A stretch of 64,000 bases of DNA from DATBLE01 sp963734065 (lineage in GTDB: Bacteria > Actinomycetota > Thermoleophilia > Gaiellales > Gaiellaceae). Below are positions 1 through 7,935 of this stretch, one piece after another; within the stretch, counting starts at the first letter, position 1, and every line of letters begins with the position of its first letter. The DNA lies in contig CAVTFN010000003.1 of NCBI GenBank assembly GCA_963734065.1, positions 620,001 through 684,000 on the forward strand, in the 5' to 3' direction. The notes under the pieces are model-generated. The model was not told where the DNA came from. It saw nothing but the letters and a program-made list of their open reading frames with translations, and ran no database searches. Position numbers and translations under genes: made by a program.

Positions 1-513
1 GCGTCGGTGAAGGTGCGTCGCCGCTCGCTCGCGGTCATCGCCGCAGCGCTCGCCGGCCAACTCGCCCTCGTCGCCGGCATCGGCGCCGTCGACCACCAGA
101 CGGCGATCGGCGGACTCGTCACGCTCGCCCTCTTCGTCCTCGCCCTCGCAGGACTCTGGCTGGTCGTCTCGCTCCAGGTGTCTCACTCCGACGCCCGCTG
201 GACAGACCTGATCCCAGGATCCCTCCTCTACGCTGTCGGCCTCATCGGCGTGCTGCTCTTCAACATCCTGATCCTCGGCCACCTGCTGAAGGAGAAGACC
301 ACCACCTACGGCGCCCTGGGAACCGCAGCCACGTTCCTGCTCGGCTTCTTTCTGCTCGGACGCGTGATCGTAGGCGCCGCCGTCCTCAACGCCACCCTCT
401 ACCAGCGCCACTCCCGCGCTGCTCAGCAGACCCCTCCACCCACCCAACACACCGCCCACAAGAGCACACGCGTCCACGGCCACGCGCACCGGCCGCCTGG
501 AACATCCCCGTAG
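1..513 (+). CDS. YihY/BrkB-like inner-membrane protein, C-terminal part (5' end outside window)
   Basis: The reading frame is open from the first base, so the gene probably begins upstream; an internal GTG lies at position 7. The visible part has about four hydrophobic helices. The segment WTDLIPGSLLYAVG followed by YGALGTAATFLLGFFLLGR resembles the last two helices of the YihY/virulence-factor BrkB family, whose members have six helices and unknown transport function. The last 40 residues are polar and rich in His, Pro and Thr, a tail not typical of the family core. A shorter four-helix stand-alone protein is the alternative. Confidence 0.6.
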   Translation, partial: ASVKVRRRSLAVIAAALAGQLALVAGIGAVDHQTAIGGLVTLALFVLALAGLWLVVSLQVSHSDARWTDLIPGSLLYAVGLIGVLLFNILILGHLLKEKTTTYGALGTAATFLLGFFLLGRVIVGAAVLNATLYQRHSRAAQQTPPPTQHTAHKSTRVHGHAHRPPGTSP

Positions 514-552
514 CCCTCTCTGGCAGGACTCGCCGACGGCGCGGAGCGCCTC

Positions 553-1068
553 TCAGCTCTTGCCGAGCTCGCGGAGCATCGACTCCAGACGGTCGAGGCG
601 CTCGTCGAGATCGTCGAAGCGGGCCTCGATCCGCGCCTCTTGCGTCTCCTCGTCCGCATCGTCAGCGGCGGCACGCTGGCTTTGGGCGCGGGCGACGAAC
701 GTCGAGGTGATCGCGGCCGTGGTGATCGCCAGGAAGGCGATTCCCTCCAGCATCACGAAGGCGGCGACGAGCCGGCCGGCGACGTCCTTCGGCGTGATAT
801 CCCCGTAGCCGACCGTCGTCACCGTCTGCAGCGCCCACCACATTCCGAGCCCGACGTTCGGGTACTCGCGGGGGTCGAGCACCCTGATTAGGACGCCGCC
901 GCCGACGACGACGATCGTCGTCGCCGTGACGATCACGCCCGCGGCGAGACGAACCGAGGGCGGTTCACGCAAGAATCTCGACAGGCGCCGCTCGATCAGG
1001 TTCGGTCGCGGCGGGGCACGAACCTTTCGGCCGGCATCGGCGACCCGTTGACGCCGCGGGGCCGTCAC
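553..1068 (-). CDS. Two-TM potassium channel (Ion_trans_2 type)
   Basis: A small voltage-independent K+ channel subunit of 171 aa, expected to act as a tetramer in the cytoplasmic membrane. It has one helix around residues 40-62, then a pore loop with the canonical selectivity filter TVGYGD, then a second helix. The C-terminus is a charged amphipathic segment (RFDDLDERLDRLESML) predicted to form a coiled coil that could hold the tetramer together. No RCK/TrkA_N gating domain is present. The start is GTG. The gene is convergent with the YihY-like gene. Confidence 0.88.
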   Translation of the reverse strand: MTAPRRQRVADAGRKVRAPPRPNLIERRLSRFLREPPSVRLAAGVIVTATTIVVVGGGVLIRVLDPREYPNVGLGMWWALQTVTTVGYGDITPKDVAGRLVAAFVMLEGIAFLAITTAAITSTFVARAQSQRAAADDADEETQEARIEARFDDLDERLDRLESMLRELGKS

Positions 1069-1192
1069 CGAAACATCATCTCCCCGGCACTTCGCGGTGG
1101 CGCGAAGCCATGCTTATCTCTGCCTGAGAAGCCGATTGATCGTGCGCGCCGGAAGGCCACGCGGTCTGGTCCCCAATGGCTGCATCCGGTTG

Positions 1193-2788
1193 TTAGAGGC
1201 CTGTTTCGGCTTTGACGCGGCCTGAGGCGACGGCGTCCTGGAGTGCCTTGTAGTCGCGTTCGTTCTGGTCGGCGTAGGTTTCGGCGAAAGTCGCGATCGC
1301 CTGGTCGAAGCTGTCGGACTTGCCGAGGTAGCTGGAGATCGCGACCCGGTCGCCGGAGCGGGCGTGCGCGCGTGCGAGTGTCCAGCCGCACGCTCTCCCG
1401 TATGCGGCTGCGCCCGGTGGGATGGCTGCTTCGAATGCGAACGAGCCCTTCCAGTCTTTGAGTTGGCGCACGTAGAAGTCCCGCGGTTGCCCGTCGAGGC
1501 CGGCGGCGACGTGTTGCCAGCCGAGGAAGATGTCGCTGGTCGCCTGCATCAGCCGCTGGCCGGCAACGACCCGCTGGCCACAGTTGTTGTACGCACTCTT
1601 GCCGACGAACTGCTCCAGCACCGACGGCTGGGCTTCCTTGACCTGCAGGAAGAGCGGGTCCTGATCGTCCGTGCCAAGGAACAGCAGGATCCAGGCGCGG
1701 GTGCCGACACTCCCGACCCCGACCACCTTGCGGGCCATGTCCACGTACCGGAACTCTTCGATCAGGTGACGACGGTCGGTCTCGAGCGTACGCCGGTAAC
1801 CGCGGATCAAGCCGCGGATCTCGCTCTCGAACGCATCCCGCTCTGCCTCGGTGGGGATGAGCTCATCGATCGGGACGATCAGCGGCGGGACGCTGATGAT
1901 CCGTGACTCTCCGTCGACGAGGTGGGTCAGCTTCTCAAATGCGTCCATGCTGTCCTTGGTGCGCAGCTTGGCGATGTCGGCTTCCTGCTTCTTCAGCCGC
2001 TTCGGGTCGATGCCGGCGGTGAACTCCCGAAGCGCCCGGTCGACCGGCAGAGCCGCGTACCAGACCTCCAGGTTGCGCATACCCGCGAAGGCGGCCATCG
2101 CCTCCCGGTAGGCGCGCACCGTGGCGAGCACGACCGTGCGCCGTTCCTTGCCGGAGAAGCCGTTCTCACGGCCGCCGATCGCGAAGCTCGCCGCCAGGCG
2201 CTTCACGTCCCACTCCCACGGGCCTGGCGCCGTCTCGTCGAAGTCGTTGATGTCGAAGACCAAGTCTCGCTCCGGCGAGCCGAACATCCCGAAGTTCGAC
2301 AGATGCGCGTCCCCGCACAGCTGTACCCGGAGCCCCGAGTTCGGTGTGTTCGCCAGATCCGCAGCCATGATCAGCGCCCCGCCACGGTAGAACGCAAACG
2401 ACGACACCAGCATTCGGCCATAGCGGATCGGCACCAGCTCCGGAACCCGCGACACGGCTTGCTCCTCCAACAATGCGATCGGGTCGCGGCGCTTGGGAAA
2501 CGCGATGTCACCCTGCGTCGAGCGCGGGATCTCCGCCCTCGCCGCCTTACCCCTCGCGGCCCGCTCGCCCAGCGTGAGGTGCGGCACCACCTTCGGCTTC
2601 GATGGCGGCGTACCGTCCGGCGGAGACTCCTCTACAACGTGGCCGGACTCGACAGCGCCGGCAGCGAACGGCGCCCCCGCCGGTTCCTCGTCGGGACGAC
2701 CGTCGCTGAGCTGCTCGCGCTCAGCCAGGGAATCGGAAGCGAGCGAACCCGGATCGCGCAACTCGTTACTCTCGCCGTCGTCGATCAT
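1193..2788 (-). CDS. DUF2252 family protein
   Basis: This 531-aa protein belongs to the DUF2252 family, whose function is unknown. Its core resembles aminoglycoside-phosphotransferase/kinase-like folds: note QLCGDAHLSNFGMF followed by DINDFDETAPGPWEWDVKRLA, which look like a catalytic loop and a metal-binding Asp. I chose the ATG at 2788 because an AAGGAG ribosome site lies 6 nt upstream; an in-frame GTG at 2809 is possible. The first 80 residues are acidic and low-complexity. Nearby stress and membrane genes fit an accessory role, but no substrate can be named. Confidence 0.85.
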   Translation of the reverse strand: MIDDGESNELRDPGSLASDSLAEREQLSDGRPDEEPAGAPFAAGAVESGHVVEESPPDGTPPSKPKVVPHLTLGERAARGKAARAEIPRSTQGDIAFPKRRDPIALLEEQAVSRVPELVPIRYGRMLVSSFAFYRGGALIMAADLANTPNSGLRVQLCGDAHLSNFGMFGSPERDLVFDINDFDETAPGPWEWDVKRLAASFAIGGRENGFSGKERRTVVLATVRAYREAMAAFAGMRNLEVWYAALPVDRALREFTAGIDPKRLKKQEADIAKLRTKDSMDAFEKLTHLVDGESRIISVPPLIVPIDELIPTEAERDAFESEIRGLIRGYRRTLETDRRHLIEEFRYVDMARKVVGVGSVGTRAWILLFLGTDDQDPLFLQVKEAQPSVLEQFVGKSAYNNCGQRVVAGQRLMQATSDIFLGWQHVAAGLDGQPRDFYVRQLKDWKGSFAFEAAIPPGAAAYGRACGWTLARAHARSGDRVAISSYLGKSDSFDQAIATFAETYADQNERDYKALQDAVASGRVKAETGL

Positions 2789-2874
2789 CTGTACTCCTTC
2801 CCGCGCCACTTCGTAGCGCTTTGCGGGCTGCGTCGAGGGGCGTCCGGCGCGCAGCAGTCAATCTCGAACATCGG

Positions 2875-3114
2875 CTACAAGGTCGTAACCGCGATTTCCT
2901 TCGGGCGTGCAATCAAGTAGGCGACCACGCCGATGACCGGTACGAAGATGATGAGGATCGTCCACATCGCCTTTGCGAAGCCACCGTGGTCCTGGCGCTG
3001 GAAGTTGTCGATGAACACCCGGATGACGACGAAGATCCACATCACCCACACGAAAAAGATGAACATCCACCAGACCACGTCCCAGAAACTCGGGTTGTTC
3101 GTGTAAGCCAGCAC
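2875..3114 (-). CDS. Small two-TM protein with PLDc_N-like domain
   Basis: A 79-aa membrane protein with two hydrophobic helices (residues 10-32 and 50-72) separated by FIDNFQRQDHGGFAKAMW. It matches the layout of the PLDc_N (phospholipase D nuclease N-terminal) family of short membrane proteins, which are often stress-induced in actinobacteria. GTG start with GGAGGGAG just upstream. A copy of the local palindromic box (3217-3230) lies 103 bp upstream in the orientation shared with the other box-carrying genes, so it may belong to the same regulon. Confidence 0.75.
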   Translation of the reverse strand: MLAYTNNPSFWDVVWWMFIFFVWVMWIFVVIRVFIDNFQRQDHGGFAKAMWTILIIFVPVIGVVAYLIARPKEIAVTTL

Positions 3115-3216
3115 TTGCGCTCCCTCCGCTCGGTACCGGAATGGGCCCGGCCGCCCGTGTCTCCAACATCACCAACCTACGACCCCAGAGCCGCTCGACG
3201 AGGACGCGCGTCGGAT

Positions 3217-3230
3217 TTCACTTGGGTGAA
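3217..3230 (-). promoter_or_regulatory. Palindromic box, copy 1
   Basis: Read on the minus strand the site is TTCACCCAAGTGAA, two 5-bp arms (TTCAC/GTGAA) with a 4-nt centre. It sits upstream of the PLDc_N-like gene and matches three other sites near 5.2, 7.56 and 7.87 kb, all oriented toward a downstream start codon. It is a candidate operator for the neighbouring LuxR-type regulator; that link is inference. Confidence 0.6.
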
Positions 3231-3303
3231 CACGATCGGGGGGGATGGCCACCTCCCCCGGAGGAGCGCACGCCACTCATTCCTGCCGCCGGGGCCGGAA
3301 GGG

Positions 3304-3435
3304 TCACAGTGAAGACCTCGACGTGAGCCTGACGTGCCATTGGGTCGCGTTCTCGGCGATCCAATGGCCGTCCTGCAGGACGGCACCACAGAACGCACAG
3401 ACAGGGAGGTCCGCCACCCGGCGGGCCTCCCTCAT
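3304..3435 (-). CDS. Small Cys-pair protein (43 aa), hypothetical
   Basis: A short open frame starting at an ATG preceded by AGGGGAG at a suitable distance, 29 nt downstream of the larger minus-strand gene ending at 3465. The product begins MREARRVADLPVCAFCG and ends in NATQWHVRLTSRSSL. The CxxC pair suggests half of a zinc ribbon. The first part overlaps a strong hairpin (GGGAGG..CCTCCC, 3403-3431), so the region could instead be a structured RNA. No family recognised. Confidence 0.4.
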   Translation of the reverse strand: MREARRVADLPVCAFCGAVLQDGHWIAENATQWHVRLTSRSSL

Positions 3436-3464
3436 TGCCGCTCCCCTAAAGACCGGGGGCTTCG

Positions 3465-3944
3465 CTAGCCGCGCCGATCGCGTCGCCGGTCGCGTCGGTT
3501 CATCCCGGCGAGCGAGACCGGCGACAGCGGCCGGCCGAACGGGTCGATGAACAGTGCAACCGGCCCCGCCTCCTTCGGCAGCGTGCCGTCGAGGACCTCG
3601 ACCGAGTAGGTGAGGTCGCCGCCCTCGAGACGCGGATCCCGCAGAACGACGACGGTGTCCTCGGGGAAATCGTGCGCGGGGTCGAGGTAGGACAGGACGG
3701 CGTTGGGTGGGTCGTCGGCAAAGCTGTTCTCGCCTTCGTCCCAGACGTCCACGAAGTGCTCCGACGACATGTGACCGACCTCGCGCTTGGGCCGGTCGGC
3801 GAAGTAGAGCGTCGACGGCGATAGCGTCTTGAGGGTGATCTTGCCGTCGGCGGTCGTCACTCCGTGCGCCGTTTGCACGAACAGCGACTCGATCTCCTCG
3901 AGGTGCTGCTCGGTGACCTCGGGGCTGTCGGAAACCTGGCTCAT
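3465..3944 (-). CDS. Conserved hypothetical protein (159 aa)
   Basis: A soluble protein with an ATG preceded by AAGGAG. Its motifs LSPSTLYFADRPKREVGHM, NSFADDPPNAVLSYL, VVVLRDPRLEGGDLTYSVEVLDGTLP and LFIDPFGRPLSPVS belong to a family I recall as widespread in bacteria but uncharacterised. The composition suggests a beta-rich domain. A basic tail (RRDRRRDRRG) follows the domain. It is the first gene of a possible pair with the 43-aa Cys protein. No reaction can be assigned. Confidence 0.65.
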   Translation of the reverse strand: MSQVSDSPEVTEQHLEEIESLFVQTAHGVTTADGKITLKTLSPSTLYFADRPKREVGHMSSEHFVDVWDEGENSFADDPPNAVLSYLDPAHDFPEDTVVVLRDPRLEGGDLTYSVEVLDGTLPKEAGPVALFIDPFGRPLSPVSLAGMNRRDRRRDRRG

Positions 3945-3986
3945 CTTCTCTCCTTGGTCAGGGTGTAGGAACGGGACGAACGGGCA

Positions 3987-4550
3987 TCAGGAACCGCCGC
4001 CCTTCAGGGAGTTGCAGGCGCTCGAGCTCGCGAACGCGTTCTTCAGCTCGCCGTTCGTGTCGAGCTCCGTGAACGTCGTCTTGACCTCCGTCCCCATCGT
4101 CGCGAGCGTGCCTGTCACCGTTGAGACGGCGGTGAGCACGCCGCTCACGCCGGAGACTCCTTTGACCGCGTTCTCGATCGTGGTCACGGCTTTCTGCAAG
4201 CTCGTCGAGAGCTGGTCGAGAGAGTCCTTCGCCTGCTGCCCGGCTTGGGTGTCGGGCTTGCCCAGCCCCTTCAGATCGGAAGCGAGCGTCTCCGTCGCCG
4301 ACTTCGCATCTCCGGCCGCTGTCTGCAGCCCGCTCTTCGTCGGATCGCTCTTCACTGAGCCGACAGCAGACTTGATCGCTGCCTGCCAGGTCGTGATCGA
4401 CGAGCAGACGCCGCTCGCCCAGGTCTCGGTCGCGGAGGCGCTCGCGGTCGTCGTCGAGCCGCCCCCGCTCGAGCCACAGCCTGCCGCGACGAACGCCAAC
4501 GACGCTGCGACAGCGATGAGGCTCTGTTTGCGAATGGATTTCATCGTCAT
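3987..4550 (-). CDS. Putative surface lipoprotein (187 aa)
   Basis: The N-terminus is a typical lipoprotein signal: basic residues, hydrophobic core, then lipobox FVAAGC with the acylated Cys near residue 25, followed by a Gly/Ser/Thr-rich linker. The mature part is helical and Ala/Ser/Thr-rich, with two Cys (CSSITTWQAA and SACNSLKGG) that could form a disulfide. GAGAGGG precedes the ATG at 4550; a second ATG two codons later is also possible. The function is unknown. It lies downstream of the glycine-zipper stress protein gene on the same strand. Confidence 0.7.
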   Translation of the reverse strand: MTMKSIRKQSLIAVAASLAFVAAGCGSSGGGSTTTASASATETWASGVCSSITTWQAAIKSAVGSVKSDPTKSGLQTAAGDAKSATETLASDLKGLGKPDTQAGQQAKDSLDQLSTSLQKAVTTIENAVKGVSGVSGVLTAVSTVTGTLATMGTEVKTTFTELDTNGELKNAFASSSACNSLKGGGS

Positions 4551-4604
4551 GCCCTCTCGGCCGATCAGGAGGGCCGGCGCGTCTGCCGGCCCTCCGCCAG
4601 CGAT

Positions 4605-5132
4605 CTACGAGGTGATCGCGCCCGACACCTCGTCCTGGGACTTCGCGATCGCCTTCTGCAGCTCCTCGTAGTCGCCCGAGTCGATCGCCTTGTTGATCCG
4701 CTTGTCCGAGTTGACGAGAGCGGCCTCGACCTTGTCCGCATATTGGTCGTCGACGACCGCCACAACCGCCGAGGATCCCGGCGGCAGGTACTCCTCGACG
4801 TCGACGCCTAGCTTCTTCTCCTCATGCCGCTTCTTCAGTGCGCCGATCCCTGCGCCGATCCCGGCGCCGATCGCGGTCGCGGCCAGCAGCGGCGGTGCAA
4901 AGAGCCCGACCACCAGCCCGGCAGTACCGCCGAGGACCGCGCCGCCCCCGACGCGCCCGTCACCGTGCTCGTCCACGTCGACCTTGCCGCTCGCGTCGCG
5001 ATTCATCACGACCGCTGCGACCACCTGATACTCGCCGGCGTCCTCCCCGGCCTTCAGCGCCTTGAAGTCCCCGGCCGCTGCACCCGCATCGGGATACCCA
5101 CCGACCACGAGCACGAGATTGTCACTATCCAT
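4605..5132 (-). CDS. DUF1269-like membrane/stress protein with glycine-zipper segment
   Basis: A 175-aa protein beginning MDSDNLVLVVGGYPDAGAA, placed by the AGGAGG site just upstream of the ATG at 5132. The N-terminal half resembles DUF1269-type proteins. The middle (GGTAGLVVGLFAPPLLAATAIGAGIGAGIGALKKR) is a glycine-zipper hydrophobic segment that may insert in membranes. The C-terminal part (GSSAVVAVVDDQYADKVEAAL) follows a pattern seen in proteins assigned to general stress regulons. Box copy 2 lies 72 bp upstream, pointing at this gene. Confidence 0.7.
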   Translation of the reverse strand: MDSDNLVLVVGGYPDAGAAAGDFKALKAGEDAGEYQVVAAVVMNRDASGKVDVDEHGDGRVGGGAVLGGTAGLVVGLFAPPLLAATAIGAGIGAGIGALKKRHEEKKLGVDVEEYLPPGSSAVVAVVDDQYADKVEAALVNSDKRINKAIDSGDYEELQKAIAKSQDEVSGAITS

Positions 5133-5203
5133 GAGTCCTCCTCTTCGTGTCTTTTCGCCCAGCCTCGCACGCACCGCCGCCCTCGTGGGACGTTCGAGGC
5201 GGT

Positions 5204-5217
5204 TTCACCTGGGTGAT
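5204..5217 (-). promoter_or_regulatory. Palindromic box, copy 2
   Basis: ATCACCCAGGTGAA on the minus strand, in the divergent interval between the DUF1269-like gene and the LuxR-type regulator. The position would allow control of both genes and autoregulation of the regulator. Confidence 0.65.
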
Positions 5218-5273
5218 CGTGAACCCGTCTCGACTGGCCCTGCCGGTGGAGTCATGAGACCATCTGTCGCAGA

Positions 5274-7547
5274 TTGGCACTCGGATCGGGGCACAGGGAA
5301 GCGGGGACACCGGAGGGAATCGGCACGGCTGCAGGTCCGCCTCTGATCGAGGCCAAGCTGGCGGCTCCGGATGTGCGTGGAGGCATGGTCGACCGTCCGC
5401 GTCTGTGGACGGGGCCTGCTGCGGGTGTGGATGCGGTGCTGACGCTCGTCGCGGCACCGGCCGGGTATGGGAAGACGACTGCGGTGCGGGCGTGGTGCGC
5501 AAGGCAGGACGCAGCGCTGGCCTGGGTCACTTGCGATACCGATGACAACGACCCGACGCGGTTGTGGCGGTACGTCGCGACGGCGGTCGATCGCGTGCGG
5601 CCGGGTCTCGGGCGAGGTGCGCTGCAGAGGTTGCGTATACCGGGCGGTGCGATTGAGGACGCGGTCGACGAGCTCATGAACGGCGTCGCTGCGTTCGGGG
5701 AGCGGCTGTTCCTGGTGCTCGATGATCTCCATGCGGTCACCGGCGAGGGATGCATCGCGTCGATCGACCGTGCTCTCTCGCATCTCCCGTCCAACGCACG
5801 CGTGATTCTCGTCACGCGGGTCGATCCTGCGCTGAGCCTCGCGCGATACCGCGCCGCCGGGCTGCTCGCCGAGCTGCGGGCGAGGGAGCTCGCGTTCACC
5901 CGGGCCGAGGCGCACGAGTTGCTGGTCACCCGCGGGGAGATCGAGCTCGGGGCGGACGAGATCGAGTTGCTCGAGGAGCAGACCGAGGGCTGGCCTGCGA
6001 CGCTCGTCCTGGCAGGCCTCTGGCTGCGGACGGTGGACGACCCGGCTGCGGCCGTGCGGGCGTTTGGAGGCGATCAGCGCTTCGTGGCCGAGTATCTGAG
6101 CAGCGAGGTCCTCGCGGCACTCGACGAGGACCAGCGGTCGTTTCTCTATGGCGCCGCGGTCCTGGGCGAGTTCACCGCCGAGCTCTGCGACGCCGTGCTC
6201 GACCGCACCGGCTCCTCCGCCGTGCTCGCCGAGCTCGAGCGCTCCAACCTCTTTGTCTCGCGGCTCGAACGAGGAGGGTGGTTCCGTATCCACTCGCTGT
6301 TCGCTGCCTACGCCAGGACGCAGCTGGCATCACCCGAGCCGGCCGCCGCTTCGACGGTCCAGCGCCGAGCCGCCGAGTGGCTGAGATCGCACGGATTGCC
6401 CATGGAAGCGCTCCGGCATGCGGCGGCTGCCTGCGACCACGAGTTCGTCGCCGAGGTGCTCGTCGAGTACTACCTGTCCCTGATCAGGAGCGGCGACGGC
6501 GGGACGCTTCTTCGCTGGGTTCGCACGCTGCCGGATGACTGTGTCCTCGAGCACCCGGAGCTGGCGGCGACCGCCGCGGCGGCCGCGGTACTCGCGGGAG
6601 AGGGCGCGATCGAGCAGCGCCGGTTCGCGCAGCTCGCCGATCGGGCGCAGAGTCAGCAACACGGACAGTCGGACGCATATGTCGAAATCTGGGTGAGATT
6701 GGTTCGTGCGGGGACGGTTGACCGCGGCGTCGGCAGGGCGGTGCTCGACGGCCGCCGCGCTGTCGAGCTCGCGCGGGCGAGCTCCGACGAGATCCTGACG
6801 GGCGCTCGCGCCACCTACGCGCGCGCTCTCTTCTTCGCGGGCGACCTCCACGAGGCGTCCGCTGCCGCGTCGCAGGTGCTTGAGCATCCGGATATCGGGC
6901 GTCGTCCGCCGAGCCTGATCCTCGCGCACTCGACGCTCGCCCTCGTCGCCGCCGAGCGCGGGCAGCTCATCGCGGGCCGACGCCATGCCGAGGCGGCGAA
7001 GGCCGCCGTGGGCCGGATCGGGAGCAGCCGTAGCTGGCTCGGCGCGAACGCGGCCGCCGCTCTGGGAACGGTGCTGGTCGCCGAAGGGAAGTTCGTCGAG
7101 GCAGAGCACGAGCTCGGCACCGCCGAGCGCTTCTTCGCCGACGAGCTGGCGACGGTGCACCACACATGGCTACTCGTGCTCCTCGCCCGTGCCCGTTTGC
7201 GCCGCGGCCGCCTCGACGAGGCGGAGCCGCTACTGCGGTCGGCCCGGGAAGCCCTCGACGAGCTCCCAGATAGCGGGATCGTGCGGCCGCTTTGCGACGA
7301 CGTGGAACGAGAGCTCCGGACGGCACGAGATCGGGCAGCCGGCGGAGAGCTGCTCGAAGCGCCAACCGCGGCCGAGCTCGCCGTGCTCCAACTCCTCGCC
7401 TCCGACCTGTCGGCACGGGAGATCGGCGAGCAGCTCTTCCTCTCGCCCAACACGATCCGGTCGCACATCCGCACGATTTACCGGAAGCTCGGCGTCCACT
7501 CGCGCCTGGACGCCGTCGCACGCGCGACCGTGCTCGGCCTCCTCTAG
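5274..7547 (+). CDS. MalT-like large ATP-binding LuxR family regulator (LAL)
   Basis: A 757-aa signal-integrating transcription factor. The N-terminal ATPase has Walker A APAGYGKTT (residues about 62-70) and a Walker B-like LFLVLDDLH. The middle is a helical TPR-like region. The C-terminal 60 residues are a LuxR helix-turn-helix (LSAREIGEQLFLSPNTIRSHIRTIYRKLG). Such proteins bind an inducer and DNA as ATP-dependent oligomers. The only in-frame start is TTG at 5274 and no clear ribosome site is visible, so the start is uncertain. Box copies 2 and 3 flank it directly and copies 1 and 4 are nearby, suggesting it controls this neighbourhood. Confidence 0.88.
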   Translation: MALGSGHREAGTPEGIGTAAGPPLIEAKLAAPDVRGGMVDRPRLWTGPAAGVDAVLTLVAAPAGYGKTTAVRAWCARQDAALAWVTCDTDDNDPTRLWRYVATAVDRVRPGLGRGALQRLRIPGGAIEDAVDELMNGVAAFGERLFLVLDDLHAVTGEGCIASIDRALSHLPSNARVILVTRVDPALSLARYRAAGLLAELRARELAFTRAEAHELLVTRGEIELGADEIELLEEQTEGWPATLVLAGLWLRTVDDPAAAVRAFGGDQRFVAEYLSSEVLAALDEDQRSFLYGAAVLGEFTAELCDAVLDRTGSSAVLAELERSNLFVSRLERGGWFRIHSLFAAYARTQLASPEPAAASTVQRRAAEWLRSHGLPMEALRHAAAACDHEFVAEVLVEYYLSLIRSGDGGTLLRWVRTLPDDCVLEHPELAATAAAAAVLAGEGAIEQRRFAQLADRAQSQQHGQSDAYVEIWVRLVRAGTVDRGVGRAVLDGRRAVELARASSDEILTGARATYARALFFAGDLHEASAAASQVLEHPDIGRRPPSLILAHSTLALVAAERGQLIAGRRHAEAAKAAVGRIGSSRSWLGANAAAALGTVLVAEGKFVEAEHELGTAERFFADELATVHHTWLLVLLARARLRRGRLDEAEPLLRSAREALDELPDSGIVRPLCDDVERELRTARDRAAGGELLEAPTAAELAVLQLLASDLSAREIGEQLFLSPNTIRSHIRTIYRKLGVHSRLDAVARATVLGLL

Positions 7548-7555
7548 CAAGCGCG

Positions 7556-7569
7556 ATCACCCAGGTGAA
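7556..7569 (+). promoter_or_regulatory. Palindromic box, copy 3
   Basis: ATCACCCAGGTGAA, 9 bp after the LuxR stop codon and 50 bp before the start of the 72-aa gene, pointing at the latter. Identical in 14 of 14 positions to copies 2 and 4. Confidence 0.65.
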
Positions 7570-7619
7570 ACAGTCCACTTCACTGCGTAGACACCGACAA
7601 GGCGTGCCAGGCTGGGTGA

Positions 7620-7838
7620 ATGAGCAGTCGCGAGTACCGGCTCGTGGTTAAAGGCGAGCTGAGCGACGCCATGGGGCCTGCCTTCGAGGGCATGAACCTC
7701 ACGCGCGGCGACGGCACCACGACCCTGACCGCAACCATCCGCGACCAGGCCGAGCTCCAGGGCGTCCTCCAGCGCATCACCGATCTCGGGCTCACACTGC
7801 TCGATCTGACCGCAGTAGACAACGCTGCCCGCCGCTGA
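7620..7838 (+). CDS. Conserved small protein (72 aa)
   Basis: The product reads YRLVVKGELSDAMGPAFEGM, then a basic/Gly turn, TTLTATIRDQAELQGVLQRI and a final DLGLTLLDLTAV. The alternation of strands and one helix suggests an ACT/ferredoxin-like alpha-beta fold. I recall similar small proteins in actinobacteria without an assigned function. Its gene carries box copy 3 upstream and lies between the LuxR regulator and the MFS exporter, so it is probably part of the same regulon. Confidence 0.65.
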   Translation: MSSREYRLVVKGELSDAMGPAFEGMNLTRGDGTTTLTATIRDQAELQGVLQRITDLGLTLLDLTAVDNAARR

Positions 7839-7868
7839 GACATCCGAAAGGCGACGTAGGCCGTCCGG

Positions 7869-7882
7869 ATCACCCAGGTGAA
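7869..7882 (+). promoter_or_regulatory. Palindromic box, copy 4
   Basis: ATCACCCAGGTGAA, 53 bp upstream of the GTG at 7936 chosen for the MFS transporter and 30 bp after the stop of the 72-aa gene. Same orientation relative to the downstream gene as the other three copies. Confidence 0.65.
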
Positions 7883-7935
7883 GATGACGCGACGAGCCCG
7901 TGCGCGCGCGATCCCCGCGTAGCGTTGGCGGCGTT

